64,000 nt of DNA, from assembly GCA_017937765.1 (NCBI GenBank), contig JAGBCY010000020.1, positions 62,001 to 126,000 of the forward strand, read 5' to 3'. Position numbers and translations under genes: made by a program. The stretch comes from Alistipes sp. (GTDB taxonomy: Bacteria > Bacteroidota > Bacteroidia > Bacteroidales > Rikenellaceae). Position 1 is the first letter of the stretch, and every line of letters starts with the position of its first letter. Below, piece after piece: positions 25,769 to 35,350 of the stretch. The notes under the pieces are model-generated. The model did no database searches and had not been told where the DNA came from. It saw only the letters and a program-made list of their open reading frames with translations.

Positions 25769-27205
25769 TTACTCCTCCGAGACATAGTTGCGCACTCCGA
25801 CAAACGGACGGTCGACCTCGAGGGTCGTAACGGGCACCACGCCACTGCGCGTGATCTCCACCGCCGACGTGCTCACCCTACGCCCCGTAACCGAGGCAAC
25901 AGCCGCAGCGAGGGCTATGTCGTGGTTGATATCGCCCCAAGCGGCACGCGGTATGGGATAGTGCTCATCCGAGACGCCGATGCTATTCTTCGCCGTGAGG
26001 TCTATATCGGGTACGAGGCCCTCGCCCCACGCACCGAAACCCTTGGCATTGTAGCACATAAAGGTGATCGGGGCGTACTCGAGGTAGGTGCCCTCGATGG
26101 TCCTGCGCGTGACGTCCATACCGCAATTCTTACCCTCGGTTGTCGAGCCGATGAGCGTCACGGGGATATCCAAGCCGCGGAGGCCCGAGACCACAAGCTC
26201 CGAGGCCGAGGCAGTGTACTCCGAGCAGATGACCGTCACCTCGTCGATATCGAGGTTAAGGCCCACATCCTCTAACGTGCAGAGCGTGTTGCCGAGGCCC
26301 GACTTATTGCGTGGGTTACGCCTAAGCTCGCAGAGCGTGGCATCCACATACTCCGTGCCGAGCAGTGCCGAGCAGAGCTTCACGGCCGACTCCACGTTGC
26401 CGCCGCCATTAACCCTCAGGTCGAGGATGAAGCTATCGACGCCCTCGGCCGCAAGCTCCCTGAGGGTGTCGAGCAGGGTCGCGTCATACTCTTTGTCGAA
26501 CGAGGTATAGACGAGGTAGCCGATGCGCTTATCGCTACCCGCGATCGTAATCACGTCGTAGTACGCCACGGGGCTCTCGTCGTAGGGGGCAGCCGCAAGC
26601 GTCACCACCATCGATGCATCGTTAGCATTGGCCACCGTCTGTCGCTCGAGCATAAGGCGAAGCTCCGTGCCGGTGTTATGCTCCACGGTGTTGAACAACG
26701 ACATATAGTTCTCGTGCGATATCTTCTTACCGTTGACACTCAGCACTATATCGCCACGGCGGACGTCGGCCTCGGCAGCCGGCGAGCCGGGATAGACGTT
26801 CTCGATGACAAAGCCATAATCGTTCTCGCCCATAACGAGGATGCTATAATGCAGCGCGATGCCGAAGCCCACGTTCTGCGTCGCACGTGTAGAGCCTAAT
26901 TCGCGGATATAGGAGTACAACACGCGCTGACCCTTAGCATTCACATAGCCATCATCGGCATTGGTCTCGAGGCGTTGCAGCGAGTTTGGCAGATACTTCT
27001 CCCACGCTAAATAGCGGTCGAACCAGGGGCTGAGCTCCTCAACCTCGTCTAACCAGTAGTACTCCTCCGTGAGTCGCTTGTCGATGTAGTCGACAATCGC
27101 GGAGTTGGACTCGGGCGGCTGTGTCGAGGGGCGGTCGATCGTGGAGTATGAGGGCGAGGTGCACCCCACAACAAGGAGTGATAGTATGACAATCAGACGT
27201 CTCAT
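25769..27205 (-). CDS. S41 family C-terminal-processing-like protease, lipoprotein
   Basis: 478-residue exported serine protease of the S41 (tail-specific protease) family. Lipobox LVVGC puts the lipidated cysteine at residue 15. A PDZ domain (about residues 125-205; GSPAAEADVRRGDIVLSVNG) precedes the S41 domain with LDLRVNGGG, SEYTASASEL carrying the probable nucleophile serine, and TTEGKN with the probable lysine. It overlaps nth by 4 bases. Likely processes cell-envelope proteins; targets unknown. Confidence 0.9.
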   Translation of the reverse strand: MRRLIVILSLLVVGCTSPSYSTIDRPSTQPPESNSAIVDYIDKRLTEEYYWLDEVEELSPWFDRYLAWEKYLPNSLQRLETNADDGYVNAKGQRVLYSYIRELGSTRATQNVGFGIALHYSILVMGENDYGFVIENVYPGSPAAEADVRRGDIVLSVNGKKISHENYMSLFNTVEHNTGTELRLMLERQTVANANDASMVVTLAAAPYDESPVAYYDVITIAGSDKRIGYLVYTSFDKEYDATLLDTLRELAAEGVDSFILDLRVNGGGNVESAVKLCSALLGTEYVDATLCELRRNPRNKSGLGNTLCTLEDVGLNLDIDEVTVICSEYTASASELVVSGLRGLDIPVTLIGSTTEGKNCGMDVTRRTIEGTYLEYAPITFMCYNAKGFGAWGEGLVPDIDLTAKNSIGVSDEHYPIPRAAWGDINHDIALAAAVASVTGRRVSTSAVEITRSGVVPVTTLEVDRPFVGVRNYVSEE

Positions 27206-27861
27206 TTCGTTTCGGTTTTCGGTTTGTTATTCTCGGTATAGTAGCGGCACACATCCCTAAGGCCACAAGCCTCGCACTTAGGCTTACGCGCGATGCAGGT
27301 ATAGCGGCCGTGGAGTATCAGCCAGTGGTGGGCGATGGGCAGCAGCTCGCGGGGAAATCCGCGCTCGAGCTGACGCTCCGTGGCCAGCGGCGTGCGGGCA
27401 TTGCGGCTCAGTCCTATGCGCGCCGCAACACGAAAGACGTGCGTATCGACGGGCATAACCTCCCTGCCCCAGAGCACCGCACCCACGACATTTGCCGTCT
27501 TGCGACCCACGCCTTGCAACGACTGAAGGTCGTCGGGGTCGGTGGGGACCTCGCCGCCGAAGCGTTCGACTATCTGGCGCGAGAGGGCGGCAAGGTGCTT
27601 GGCCTTATTATTCGGGTAGGAGATGCTCTTGATATAGTCGTAGATCTCCTCCGCCCTAGCCTGCGCCATAGCCTCGGCCGTGGGATAGGCCTCAAAGAGT
27701 GCCGGCGTCGTCATATTCACACGCTTATCGGTACACTGCGCCGAGAGCACGACGGCGACGAGCAGCTCGAACGGATTACGGAAGTTGAGCTCGCTCTCGG
27801 CCGTGGGCATAGCCACGCTAAAGTACTCCACCACACGGCGGTAACGCTCCTTTGTTGTCAT
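27202..27861 (-). CDS. nth: Endonuclease III
   Basis: Base-excision-repair glycosylase/AP lyase for oxidised pyrimidines. 219 residues with the helix-hairpin-helix LQGVGRKTANVV containing the catalytic lysine, the catalytic aspartate in VDTHVFRV, and the [4Fe-4S] ligands C-x6-C-x2-C-x5-C (CIARKPKCEACGLRDVC). It overlaps the neighbours on both sides by 1-4 bases, in the same run as the UvrD helicase. Confidence 0.97.
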   Translation of the reverse strand: MTTKERYRRVVEYFSVAMPTAESELNFRNPFELLVAVVLSAQCTDKRVNMTTPALFEAYPTAEAMAQARAEEIYDYIKSISYPNNKAKHLAALSRQIVERFGGEVPTDPDDLQSLQGVGRKTANVVGAVLWGREVMPVDTHVFRVAARIGLSRNARTPLATERQLERGFPRELLPIAHHWLILHGRYTCIARKPKCEACGLRDVCRYYTENNKPKTETK

Positions 27862-28796
27862 TATCTCTTCGATTTATGCCACATACGCCAAAATACCTTC
27901 TTGGCAAAGAGGCCGTACGAGGCGATGTTCTTAATTAGCGGACGGTACTCCCCGACATCACGCCACCAACGCTTGACATACTCGCCGATGGTGCCGTTGT
28001 ACGACAGCACCCAGAGGGCGGTGTTATGCTTCGCGAGTGCGAGCTCGTGGTGCAGGCGGCTGGCGTTGTAACGCTCATCGTACCAGATGCTTATATCTGC
28101 GAGCGAGTCGACGAAGGCTATCTTTCGGCCATACTCGGGGCTATGGCTCACGCTCTCCCTAAGCACACGGTGCACGGCCGTCGGGCAGTCGATGGCGCGG
28201 TACTTACCCGTCGCGGCGAACCACAACCACATAGGCAGGTCGTCGGTACGCCACTCGGGGTGCTCCTCGGGGCGTATCTCGCGGTAGTATCTCTCGACGA
28301 GCTCGCGGCGTGCCACGACCGTACAGTTCTCCGCAGGGTTGCGCCTAAGCATCGCCTCGAAGGTCGTCTGGCACTCACCCTCGGGGTAGAGCGTCGTGTT
28401 ACCCACCTCGTCGACCCTCTCGGAACGCGTATAACACATACCCGCCTCGGGGTCCGACTCTAAGAGGTCGACCTGCATCTGCAACTTCTTGCGGTGGGTG
28501 AAGTAGTCGTCGCCGTCGAGCAGGGCGATATAGCGGCCCCGCGCTGCGGCGATTGTGCGGCGGTAGTTCTTGCGCCAGCCCACGTTCTCCTCCGACGTGA
28601 CGATGCGTATGCACTCGGGGTACATACGTTGGTAGTCGCTGACGATGTTCAGCGTGCGGTCGGTGCTGCAATCCTCGCCGATGACGATCTCCACGCGGAA
28701 CGACGTCTGCTGGCGAAGCACACTCTCGATGGCCTCGGCGATATAGCGTTCGTGGTTGTAGGTGGTCATTACGACCGATAGCATCACCTCCTCCAT
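27861..28796 (-). CDS. Family 2 glycosyltransferase
   Basis: 311-residue GT-A fold glycosyltransferase. SVVMTTYNHERYI at the N-terminus, the IGEDCSTDRT nucleotide-sugar region and the LDGDDYF metal-binding DxD motif are typical of GT2. No membrane segment, so probably cytosolic on envelope or capsule precursors. It stands alone between nth and uvrD rather than in a polysaccharide locus, so the acceptor cannot be deduced. Confidence 0.9.
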   Translation of the reverse strand: MEEVMLSVVMTTYNHERYIAEAIESVLRQQTSFRVEIVIGEDCSTDRTLNIVSDYQRMYPECIRIVTSEENVGWRKNYRRTIAAARGRYIALLDGDDYFTHRKKLQMQVDLLESDPEAGMCYTRSERVDEVGNTTLYPEGECQTTFEAMLRRNPAENCTVVARRELVERYYREIRPEEHPEWRTDDLPMWLWFAATGKYRAIDCPTAVHRVLRESVSHSPEYGRKIAFVDSLADISIWYDERYNASRLHHELALAKHNTALWVLSYNGTIGEYVKRWWRDVGEYRPLIKNIASYGLFAKKVFWRMWHKSKR

Positions 28797-28800
28797 AACT

Positions 28801-31236
28801 CTATGATTTCGTTAGTTTTGCGAACTTTGCAAGCAGCGTCTTTGAGCCATACTGGTCGAACTGAACGACGACCTTATGGTCCGTAGCTAACGGCTCGATA
28901 CGCTCGATGGTACCCGCGCCGAACTTCGGGTGCGTGACGCGCTCACCAACAGCATAGGCACACTCACCCAACGCTGCCGATGGCGTCGACTCACCCGGAC
29001 GCACACCCACCGAGCGCATACCCGCACGACGTGGGTCCACAGGCGGAGGTGTCGTTATCACCTCGGGGCGCGGACGCTCCGTGCGCGGACGCTCCGCATA
29101 GTCCGAACGCTGACGTTCCGCACGGCCACCGAAGCCACCCTGCTGTCTCGCACCATAGCGGCTCTTGAGCGACTCGAACGTGGGAGGCTCGTCGTCATCC
29201 CTCAGGCTACGCTCCCAGCGGTTGCGGCCGCTGAGCTCCTCGAGGTCGAAGTTGGCGTCGAGCCACTCCTCGTCGATCTCCTTCAGGAAGCGGCTCGGCG
29301 AGGTATTCTCGGTCTTACCCCACACGCGGCGCATCTCGGCAAACGAGAGCATCGCCGCACGCTTGGCACGCGTGATGGCCACGTACATCAGACGTCGCTC
29401 CTCCTCGAGCTCCGTGAGCGACTCGGCCGAGCGGCTCGAGGGGAAGAGACCCTCCTCCATACCTACTATATATATATAGTCGTACTCCAGACCCTTAGCC
29501 GAGTGCACGGTCATAAGCGTAACCTTGTTGCCATCATCCTCGGCATCCTGATCGGTCTGAAGCATAATATTCTGCATCCACTCGTCGATGGTGGGCGTCA
29601 GCTCCGCGTCGCGCAGGCCCTCGTCCATCTCGCGGTTGCACTCATCCTCGTAGGAGCTCATCATCGCCAGCAGCTGGTCGAGGTAATCCTTCGCCGTGTC
29701 GTTCTCGGGCTTCTTCTCGGCCTCCAACTGGTGGAGGATTCCCGAGCGTGTCATCACCTCCTTCGCGAAGTCGCACACGCCCATCTCCATACGCATTGCC
29801 GCGAGCTCGTTAATGAGCTTCACGAACTCCGCAACCTTACGCACAACGACCTTCTCCACCGGATCCAGAGCCTCGGCCGAGGCCACAAGCTCCCTCACGG
29901 CGTGCCACATAGAGGTGCCCTTGCGGCGGGCGATCTCCTCGATGCGCGCCACGGTGGTGTCGCCGATGCCACGCGCGGGGTAGTTGACGATGCGCTTGAA
30001 CGACTCGTCGTCGTTGGGGTTGAGGATGACGCTCAGGTAGGCGATCATATTGCGCACGTCCTTATGGTCCAAGAGCGACATACCCTTATACACGCGATAG
30101 GGGATGCCGCGACGCGTCAACGCCGCCTCGAACAGACCGTGCTGCTTGTTGGTGCGGTAGAGGATGGCGAAGTCGCTCCACGCAGCACCGTCGCGCGCCC
30201 TATCCTTGATATCCATAGCCACCTCAACAGGCTCATAGCTATCCTCCAACACACGTACGAGGCGTATCTTCTCGCCGCGCTCGGCAGCCGAGAAGCACTT
30301 TTTCTCCAGACGGCGCGAGTTGTGGGCGATGAGCGAATTGGCAGCCTCGACGATGGTCTGCGTCGAGCGGTAGTTCTGCTCGAGCTTATAGACGCGCGTC
30401 GTGGGATAGTCCCTCTGGAACGAGAGGATATTCTCGATCTTGGCACCACGGAAGGCGTAGATACTCTGCGCATCGTCGCCCACGACACACACGTTCGAGT
30501 GCTTGAGCGCGAGGCGACGCACGATGACATACTGCGCCATATTCGTATCCTGATACTCATCCACAAGGATATACTTAAACTGATTCTGGTAGTGCTCCGT
30601 GACCTCCGGGACGTCGCGCAGGAGGATGTTCGTCTGCAACAGCAGGTCGTCGAAGTCCATCGCTCCATTACGCTTACAGCGTGCACAGTACTCGTTATAT
30701 ATATCTCCCACCTCGGGCATCTTAGCCTCGCGGTCCTCGCCCGCAAGCACCGCATTGGCGATATAGGCTCCGGGGGTTATCAGGCAGTTCTTGGCCATCG
30801 AAATACGTGCGGCCACGGCCTGCGGCTTATATTGCTCCTCGGGGAGGTTCTTATCCTTGATGATGCTCTTAATGAGGTTCTTAACGTCGTTGGGCTCGTA
30901 GATCGTATAGCTCTGCGGATAGCCTATGCGCTCGGCATTCTCCCTAAGTATGCGGGCAAAGACCGAGTGGAACGTGCCCATACGTATATAGCGGGCCCGC
31001 GGGCCGACGAGCTTCTCGATACGCTCGCGCATCTCGCGCGCCGCCTTGTTCGTAAACGTGAGGGCGAGGATCGACGCGGGGTCGACACCCTGACTAAGCA
31101 TATAGGCGATACGCGTGGTGAGCACGCGCGTCTTGCCCGAGCCAGCACCCGCGATGATAAGCGAGGGACCTTCGTAGTTTAGCACAGCCTCGCGCTGCGC
31201 AGGACTTAATTGTTGCAATATATCTTCGTTCATCAT
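28801..31236 (-). CDS. pcrA: UvrD/PcrA-type superfamily 1 DNA helicase
   Basis: ATP-dependent 3'-5' helicase for repair and replication restart, 811 residues. Walker A is AGAGSGKTRVLTTR at about residues 30-43; DEYQDTN is motif II; GDDAQSIYAFRGA motif III; LEQNYRST motif IV; TVHSAKGLEYDYIY motif V; and VAITRAKR motif VI. The C-terminal extension (about residues 660-811) is arginine- and proline-rich with a final Tudor-like segment VGERVTHPKFGAGTIERIE, as in PcrA. Gaps to neighbours are 4 and 14 bases. Confidence 0.95.
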   Translation of the reverse strand: MMNEDILQQLSPAQREAVLNYEGPSLIIAGAGSGKTRVLTTRIAYMLSQGVDPASILALTFTNKAAREMRERIEKLVGPRARYIRMGTFHSVFARILRENAERIGYPQSYTIYEPNDVKNLIKSIIKDKNLPEEQYKPQAVAARISMAKNCLITPGAYIANAVLAGEDREAKMPEVGDIYNEYCARCKRNGAMDFDDLLLQTNILLRDVPEVTEHYQNQFKYILVDEYQDTNMAQYVIVRRLALKHSNVCVVGDDAQSIYAFRGAKIENILSFQRDYPTTRVYKLEQNYRSTQTIVEAANSLIAHNSRRLEKKCFSAAERGEKIRLVRVLEDSYEPVEVAMDIKDRARDGAAWSDFAILYRTNKQHGLFEAALTRRGIPYRVYKGMSLLDHKDVRNMIAYLSVILNPNDDESFKRIVNYPARGIGDTTVARIEEIARRKGTSMWHAVRELVASAEALDPVEKVVVRKVAEFVKLINELAAMRMEMGVCDFAKEVMTRSGILHQLEAEKKPENDTAKDYLDQLLAMMSSYEDECNREMDEGLRDAELTPTIDEWMQNIMLQTDQDAEDDGNKVTLMTVHSAKGLEYDYIYIVGMEEGLFPSSRSAESLTELEEERRLMYVAITRAKRAAMLSFAEMRRVWGKTENTSPSRFLKEIDEEWLDANFDLEELSGRNRWERSLRDDDEPPTFESLKSRYGARQQGGFGGRAERQRSDYAERPRTERPRPEVITTPPPVDPRRAGMRSVGVRPGESTPSAALGECAYAVGERVTHPKFGAGTIERIEPLATDHKVVVQFDQYGSKTLLAKFAKLTKS

Positions 31237-31250
31237 TCTCTTTCAGTAGG

Positions 31251-31793
31251 TTAGAAACCATAAATAACCACTCCCGCGATACCGGCAAGCAGGATAAGCA
31301 GTATGGGGTTTACCTTGCGCCACGACCCTACGAGCGTGAGGCCGAATATCGCCCAGCTCCAGCCGTCGATAAAGCTACGACCCTCGGCCGAGTGGGGAAA
31401 GATGAGCAGCAGCGCAGCCGAGGCAATCATACCGATAACCACAGGGCGCATACCCCCGACAACACCCCGAACATAGCGATTATCCCTCAGTCGCAGGAAG
31501 AAGCGCGTGAGGAGTATCATAATCGTGAGCGCGGGGAGCGAGACCGCCGTCGTGGCAACAACCGAGCCCCAGAAGCCCGCAACCTCGTAGCCCACGTACG
31601 TCGCCGAGTTGATGGCGATAGGTCCGGGGGTCATCTGCGAGATGGCGACGATGTCCGAGAACTCACCATTCGTAAGCCAGCCGTTGCGCACGACCACCTC
31701 GCTATGAATGAGCGAGAGCATAGCATAGCCACCGCCAAAGCCGAAGAAGCCGATCTTCAAGTAGCTCACAAACAACTGTATAAGCACACCCAT
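31251..31793 (-). CDS. Chromate transporter family protein, second half
   Basis: 180-residue membrane protein of the short-chain CHR (ChrA) family, equivalent to one half of a full-length transporter. FGFGGGYAML at residues 17-26 and TPGPIAINSATYVGY are the family repeats; about six hydrophobic segments. It follows the other half by 3 bases, and the two products probably form a heterodimer that exports oxyanions. Chromate is the family's named substrate; the real one in a gut-type organism is unknown. Confidence 0.88.
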   Translation of the reverse strand: MGVLIQLFVSYLKIGFFGFGGGYAMLSLIHSEVVVRNGWLTNGEFSDIVAISQMTPGPIAINSATYVGYEVAGFWGSVVATTAVSLPALTIMILLTRFFLRLRDNRYVRGVVGGMRPVVIGMIASAALLLIFPHSAEGRSFIDGWSWAIFGLTLVGSWRKVNPILLILLAGIAGVVIYGF

Positions 31794-31796
31794 AGT

Positions 31797-32333
31797 CTAT
31801 GCCTCCTTTCTGCTAAATGCCGCCCAAAGCGCACCACCCACAGCTCCCGCCAAGAGGAACCACACGGGCGAAAAACCAAAATACCAGACCGTGAGGGCCA
31901 CGGCCGCCGAGATAGCTAAAAGCCAAGCCCGCATACCGCGCGTGAGGCCCACAATCGGCGCAACGATAAGGGCCACAACCGCGGGGCGCATACCTCGAAA
32001 CGCCGCATCGACCCACGCATTGTTACGCACGTCGGCAAAGAACATCGCCACCAAGAGTATTATCGCAAACGAGGGCACCACAATGCCCATAACCGCGGCG
32101 AGCGAGCCCCAGTAGCCGCGCTGCTTATACCCCACGAACACCGCCGTATTGAGTGCGATAGGTCCGGGGGCGGCCTGAGCCAAGGTCAAAAGCTCGACAA
32201 ACTCTCCCTCCTTGAGCCAACCGTGGCGATGGATTACCTCGTGTTGGATGAGGGGTATCATCGCGTAGCCGCCACCAAAGGTGAAGGCGCCGATCTTTAG
32301 GAACGACCAGAATATGTTGCAAAGCTCGCGCAT
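31797..32333 (-). CDS. Chromate transporter family protein, first half
   Basis: 178-residue CHR family protein paralogous to its neighbour: FGGGYAMIPLIQHEVI and APGPIALNTAVFVGYKQRGYWG align with the same positions in the 31251 gene. Paired half-length genes of this kind are usual in Bacteroidetes and Bacillus. It begins 18 bases after the methyltransferase gene. Confidence 0.88.
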   Translation of the reverse strand: MRELCNIFWSFLKIGAFTFGGGYAMIPLIQHEVIHRHGWLKEGEFVELLTLAQAAPGPIALNTAVFVGYKQRGYWGSLAAVMGIVVPSFAIILLVAMFFADVRNNAWVDAAFRGMRPAVVALIVAPIVGLTRGMRAWLLAISAAVALTVWYFGFSPVWFLLAGAVGGALWAAFSRKEA

Positions 32334-32351
32334 CTACTTAAGTGTAACTCT

Positions 32352-33236
32352 CTATCTCTTAAAACGATAATAGGTACCGAAGGGTATCTGCTTCGCACTC
32401 ATATCCTCGAAGTACAGCTCGCCCATCTGCTCCTCGCGCGGCGAGCCAAAGGCCTGATGTACCGCCGTGCGTGCTACGATAGCCGAGAGGCCCATAGAGT
32501 ACAAATTAAAGACGAGGAAGGCGTGCTCGCGCTCCAAGAGCTTAGCACAACACTCCAACATATTGGCGATGTCGTCCTCCAACACCCACTTCTCGCCATT
32601 GGCACCGCGACCGTAGGCCGGAGGGTCAAGGATGATGCCGTGATACCTGTTGCCGCGGCGCACCTCGCGCTCCACAAATTTTGTGGCATCCTCCACAATC
32701 CAGCGTATGCCGTCGAGGGCCGACGACTCCATATTCTCGCGCGACCACGTGACAACCTGCTTCACCGAGTCGACGTGTGTAACCTCAGCCCCCGCGGCAC
32801 GTGCCGCCAGCGACGCACCTCCCGTATATGCAAAGAGGTTTAAGACGCGCGGGCTCTCGATGCCCGACTGTTGTAGCTCCTTGATCGTGTCGTAGATAAA
32901 CTCCCAGTTTGCCGACTGCTCGGGGAAGATACCCACGTGCTTGAACGACGTGAGCGCGAGACGCATACGCAGGTGCATATCGCGATAGTTGAAGGCTACC
33001 ATCCAGCGCGAGGGCATCTCGGGCTTTAGTCGCCACTCGCCGCGCTCCTCGCTCTTCGTGTCGCGCAGGAACGAGGCATCGGCCTTGAGCCACTCCCTTT
33101 CCGCAAGGCTCTTGCGCCAGACGGCCTGAGGCTCGGGACGGCGCAACACGTAGCGACCGAAGCGTTCGAGCTTCTCGCCCTCGCCCGTGTCGAGGAGTTC
33201 GTAGTCGGGGATGTTGGGTGTAAGTTGCTTTATCAT
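32352..33236 (-). CDS. Class I SAM-dependent methyltransferase (RlmI/RlmK-like)
   Basis: 294 residues. The SAM-binding motif VLNLFAYTGGASLAARAAGA, then THVDSVKQVV, and the catalytic-site motif DPPAYGRG place it with the RlmI/RlmK-like 23S rRNA cytosine/guanine methyltransferases, but the N-terminal PUA domain is lacking. The FPEQSANWEFI segment is conserved in this short subgroup. Target nucleotide not determinable. It follows the U32 gene by 11 bases. Confidence 0.85.
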   Translation of the reverse strand: MIKQLTPNIPDYELLDTGEGEKLERFGRYVLRRPEPQAVWRKSLAEREWLKADASFLRDTKSEERGEWRLKPEMPSRWMVAFNYRDMHLRMRLALTSFKHVGIFPEQSANWEFIYDTIKELQQSGIESPRVLNLFAYTGGASLAARAAGAEVTHVDSVKQVVTWSRENMESSALDGIRWIVEDATKFVEREVRRGNRYHGIILDPPAYGRGANGEKWVLEDDIANMLECCAKLLEREHAFLVFNLYSMGLSAIVARTAVHQAFGSPREEQMGELYFEDMSAKQIPFGTYYRFKR

Positions 33237-33247
33237 CGTAGTAAGGT

Positions 33248-35071
33248 TTATTCGTTTGTGCAGTCAATGAGCGACATACGGCACTTCGCGCAGTCGAACT
33301 CCAAGCGATAGCGATGGCGACCGTGCTCCAAGTAGAGCGTATCGCGTAGCTTTGTCCCCTTCTTGAGGCACTCGCCAATCTCGCGACGCAGGCAGTAGCT
33401 CGACTCCATAACGCGCTCGCCCACGGTCGTGGCCCAGCTATCCAGGCCCTCGACGATATGCTCCACGCCGTGACGCTTATAGAAGGCACGCGAGAGCGAG
33501 TTGACGACGTTATGCTGCGGTGAGAGCCTGCGCTCGGGGTATTGTGCCGTGCCGTCGTCGGCGCGGATGTCGTGCGGCAGTTGGCGCGCAGCACGCTTCG
33601 AGGCCAACAGCGACAATGCCTCGCGACGAATCTCGGCAAGGAGCTTCGCCGTGGCAAACCACTCAGCCCCCACAACCTCAACGCGTGTGACACGGAAGAT
33701 GCTGTCGCCACTCTTGGCCATCTGCTCCTCGGCCACCGCTCGCATCTTCTCGCTACTCTTCGCCGCATCCAACCCAGCGTCGCGCGAGACCGTCACGCTC
33801 AAGCCCTCGCAGTCGGTATATTCGGCGCGTATGCTATCGCTCGCGAGCACGATACGGCACTCGGCATCTATCGTTCGGCGCGTGCGGCTACGCTCCACAC
33901 TCTGCGTGAAGCGGTGGTCGTAGTTGCGATATACCTCCATACCCGGGCGGATGCCATCCATACGGTTGGGCTCAATGGTCGTGCCCTCCACGCGGTTGAT
34001 GTTCGTGCCGACGATGCCATCCTGCGTGACGAAGCAGAGGCCATCGCCCGCCGACACCTCGCGACGTCCCACCAAACGGAAGCTGCGTCTGTCTATCGTC
34101 GCCACCGAGCCGATATACTCGCCCACAGCCTTAGGCGTGAGGAACGAGGCGACACCTGCGCGCTTGCCCGAGTACATATACTCGCCACCATCGCGCGTGA
34201 AGCTCTTCTTCGGGTCGGGCTGAAACTCCACCTCCGAGCGACCTACCGACAGGCGTCGGCAGTCGGGACGCGAAGCAAGGGCCTCGTCGATCTTACGACG
34301 GTAGTAGCTCACGACATTCTTGATGTAGTTGTCGTCCTTGAGGCGACCCTCGATCTTGAACGACATAACGCCCGCGTCGATAAGCTCGCCGATGCGCTCC
34401 GAGAGGTCCATATCCTTGACCGAGAGGAGGTGTTTCCCTCTTATGAGCTTCTCGCCACGCTCCGTGACAAGGTCGTACGTAAGGCGGCAGGGCTGCGAAC
34501 ACTCACCCCTATTTCCCGAGCGCGACGACTGCGAGCGCGACAGATAGCACCTACCGCTATGACCCACGCAGATGGCTCCGTGGATGAAGCATTCGAGGTC
34601 GACGGTCGTAGCCTTACGTATAGCCTTAATCTCATCGAGCGACAGCGCACGCTCCAGTATCACGCGCGTAAAGCCGCTATCTTCGAGTAACTTAGCACCC
34701 TCGGGCGTCATATTGCACACCTGCGTCGAGGCGTGCAGCTCGACAGGAAGTCCCATCTCGCGATAGGCCATATCTTGCACGATGAGAGCATCGACACCCA
34801 CCGATATAAGCTCGCGTGCAAGAGCCTCGGCGCGCTTGAGTTCGCTCTCGTAGAGGATGGTATTAAGCGTGACGTATACCCTCACGCCGTAGAGGTGGGC
34901 ATAGTCCACCACGCGTGCGATATCCTCGGTGGTATTCGTTGCGGCACGGCGTGCGCCAAAGCCCTCGGCACCGATATACAGCGCATCGGCACCGCAATCC
35001 ACGGCAGCGATGGCAGCGCGGTAGTCGCGTGCAGGACACAGCAACTCGATATATCTCATATTTTCGGTCAT
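33248..35071 (-). CDS. U32 family protein (RlhA/TrhP-like RNA hydroxylation)
   Basis: 607 residues with the U32 signature ECFIHGAICVGHSGRCYLS around residue 160-178 and RGECSQPCR. U32 proteins were once annotated as collagenase-like peptidases; RlhA and TrhP are now known to hydroxylate 23S rRNA or tRNA. The extended C-terminal region (about 290-607) ending in FDCAKCRMSLI is typical of long RlhA-like members. Start may be the ATG at 35071 or the internal ATG at 35059 (MRYIELLCPA, matching homologues). First gene of the tight leftward run ending with the S41 protease. Confidence 0.88.
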   Translation of the reverse strand: MTENMRYIELLCPARDYRAAIAAVDCGADALYIGAEGFGARRAATNTTEDIARVVDYAHLYGVRVYVTLNTILYESELKRAEALARELISVGVDALIVQDMAYREMGLPVELHASTQVCNMTPEGAKLLEDSGFTRVILERALSLDEIKAIRKATTVDLECFIHGAICVGHSGRCYLSRSQSSRSGNRGECSQPCRLTYDLVTERGEKLIRGKHLLSVKDMDLSERIGELIDAGVMSFKIEGRLKDDNYIKNVVSYYRRKIDEALASRPDCRRLSVGRSEVEFQPDPKKSFTRDGGEYMYSGKRAGVASFLTPKAVGEYIGSVATIDRRSFRLVGRREVSAGDGLCFVTQDGIVGTNINRVEGTTIEPNRMDGIRPGMEVYRNYDHRFTQSVERSRTRRTIDAECRIVLASDSIRAEYTDCEGLSVTVSRDAGLDAAKSSEKMRAVAEEQMAKSGDSIFRVTRVEVVGAEWFATAKLLAEIRREALSLLASKRAARQLPHDIRADDGTAQYPERRLSPQHNVVNSLSRAFYKRHGVEHIVEGLDSWATTVGERVMESSYCLRREIGECLKKGTKLRDTLYLEHGRHRYRLEFDCAKCRMSLIDCTNE

Positions 35072-35092
35072 TACATATATGTATATAATTGT

Positions 35093-35101
35093 GCAAAGGT
35101 A
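35093..35101 (-). promoter_or_regulatory. -7 promoter box for the U32-to-S41 operon
   Basis: TACCTTTGC on the leftward strand, exact to TAnnTTTGY, 21 bases before the ATG at 35071. Confidence 0.7.
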
Positions 35102-35104
35102 CGA

Positions 35105-35300
35105 ATTTTTAATTAGTAATTAGTAATTAGTAGGGAGAAATTAGTAATATTGAGTGCTTCAGCACTTCGGCCGATGGCCGATATGTTTCTACGACTTCCT
35201 ATAAGACACTATGAGGCTGGAATTATCCTCGTTGTCCCCATAATCCCACAAAAAAAATTACTCTTTACGAATTAAACATTACTTATTACTAATCAGTATT
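35105..35300. repeat. AT-rich intergenic segment with terminal inverted TTAGTAATT repeats
   Basis: The left end carries AATTAGT repeated several times (35109-35150); the right end (35265-35300) carries the inverse, TTACTTATTACTAATC. Between them are small hairpins (AGTGC-TTCA-GCACT and GGCC-GAT-GGCC). A similar layout recurs at 58589-58790. It looks like a small non-autonomous repeat or remnant, not a gene. Confidence 0.45.
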
Positions 35301-35313
35301 TGAAAAAAATTTG

Positions 35314-35322
35314 TACCTTTGT
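35314..35322 (+). promoter_or_regulatory. -7 promoter box for serS
   Basis: TACCTTTGT, exact to TAnnTTTGY, 28 bases before the serS ATG. Confidence 0.7.
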
Positions 35323-35350
35323 GAGTTGAATACGAAAAAAACTGATTTCT

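Noticed and set aside
28930..31182. A 750-codon rightward ORF antisense to the UvrD helicase gene
   Set aside because: The leftward frame has every helicase motif. The rightward frame has arginine/leucine/histidine-rich composition typical of the complement of a GC-rich gene.
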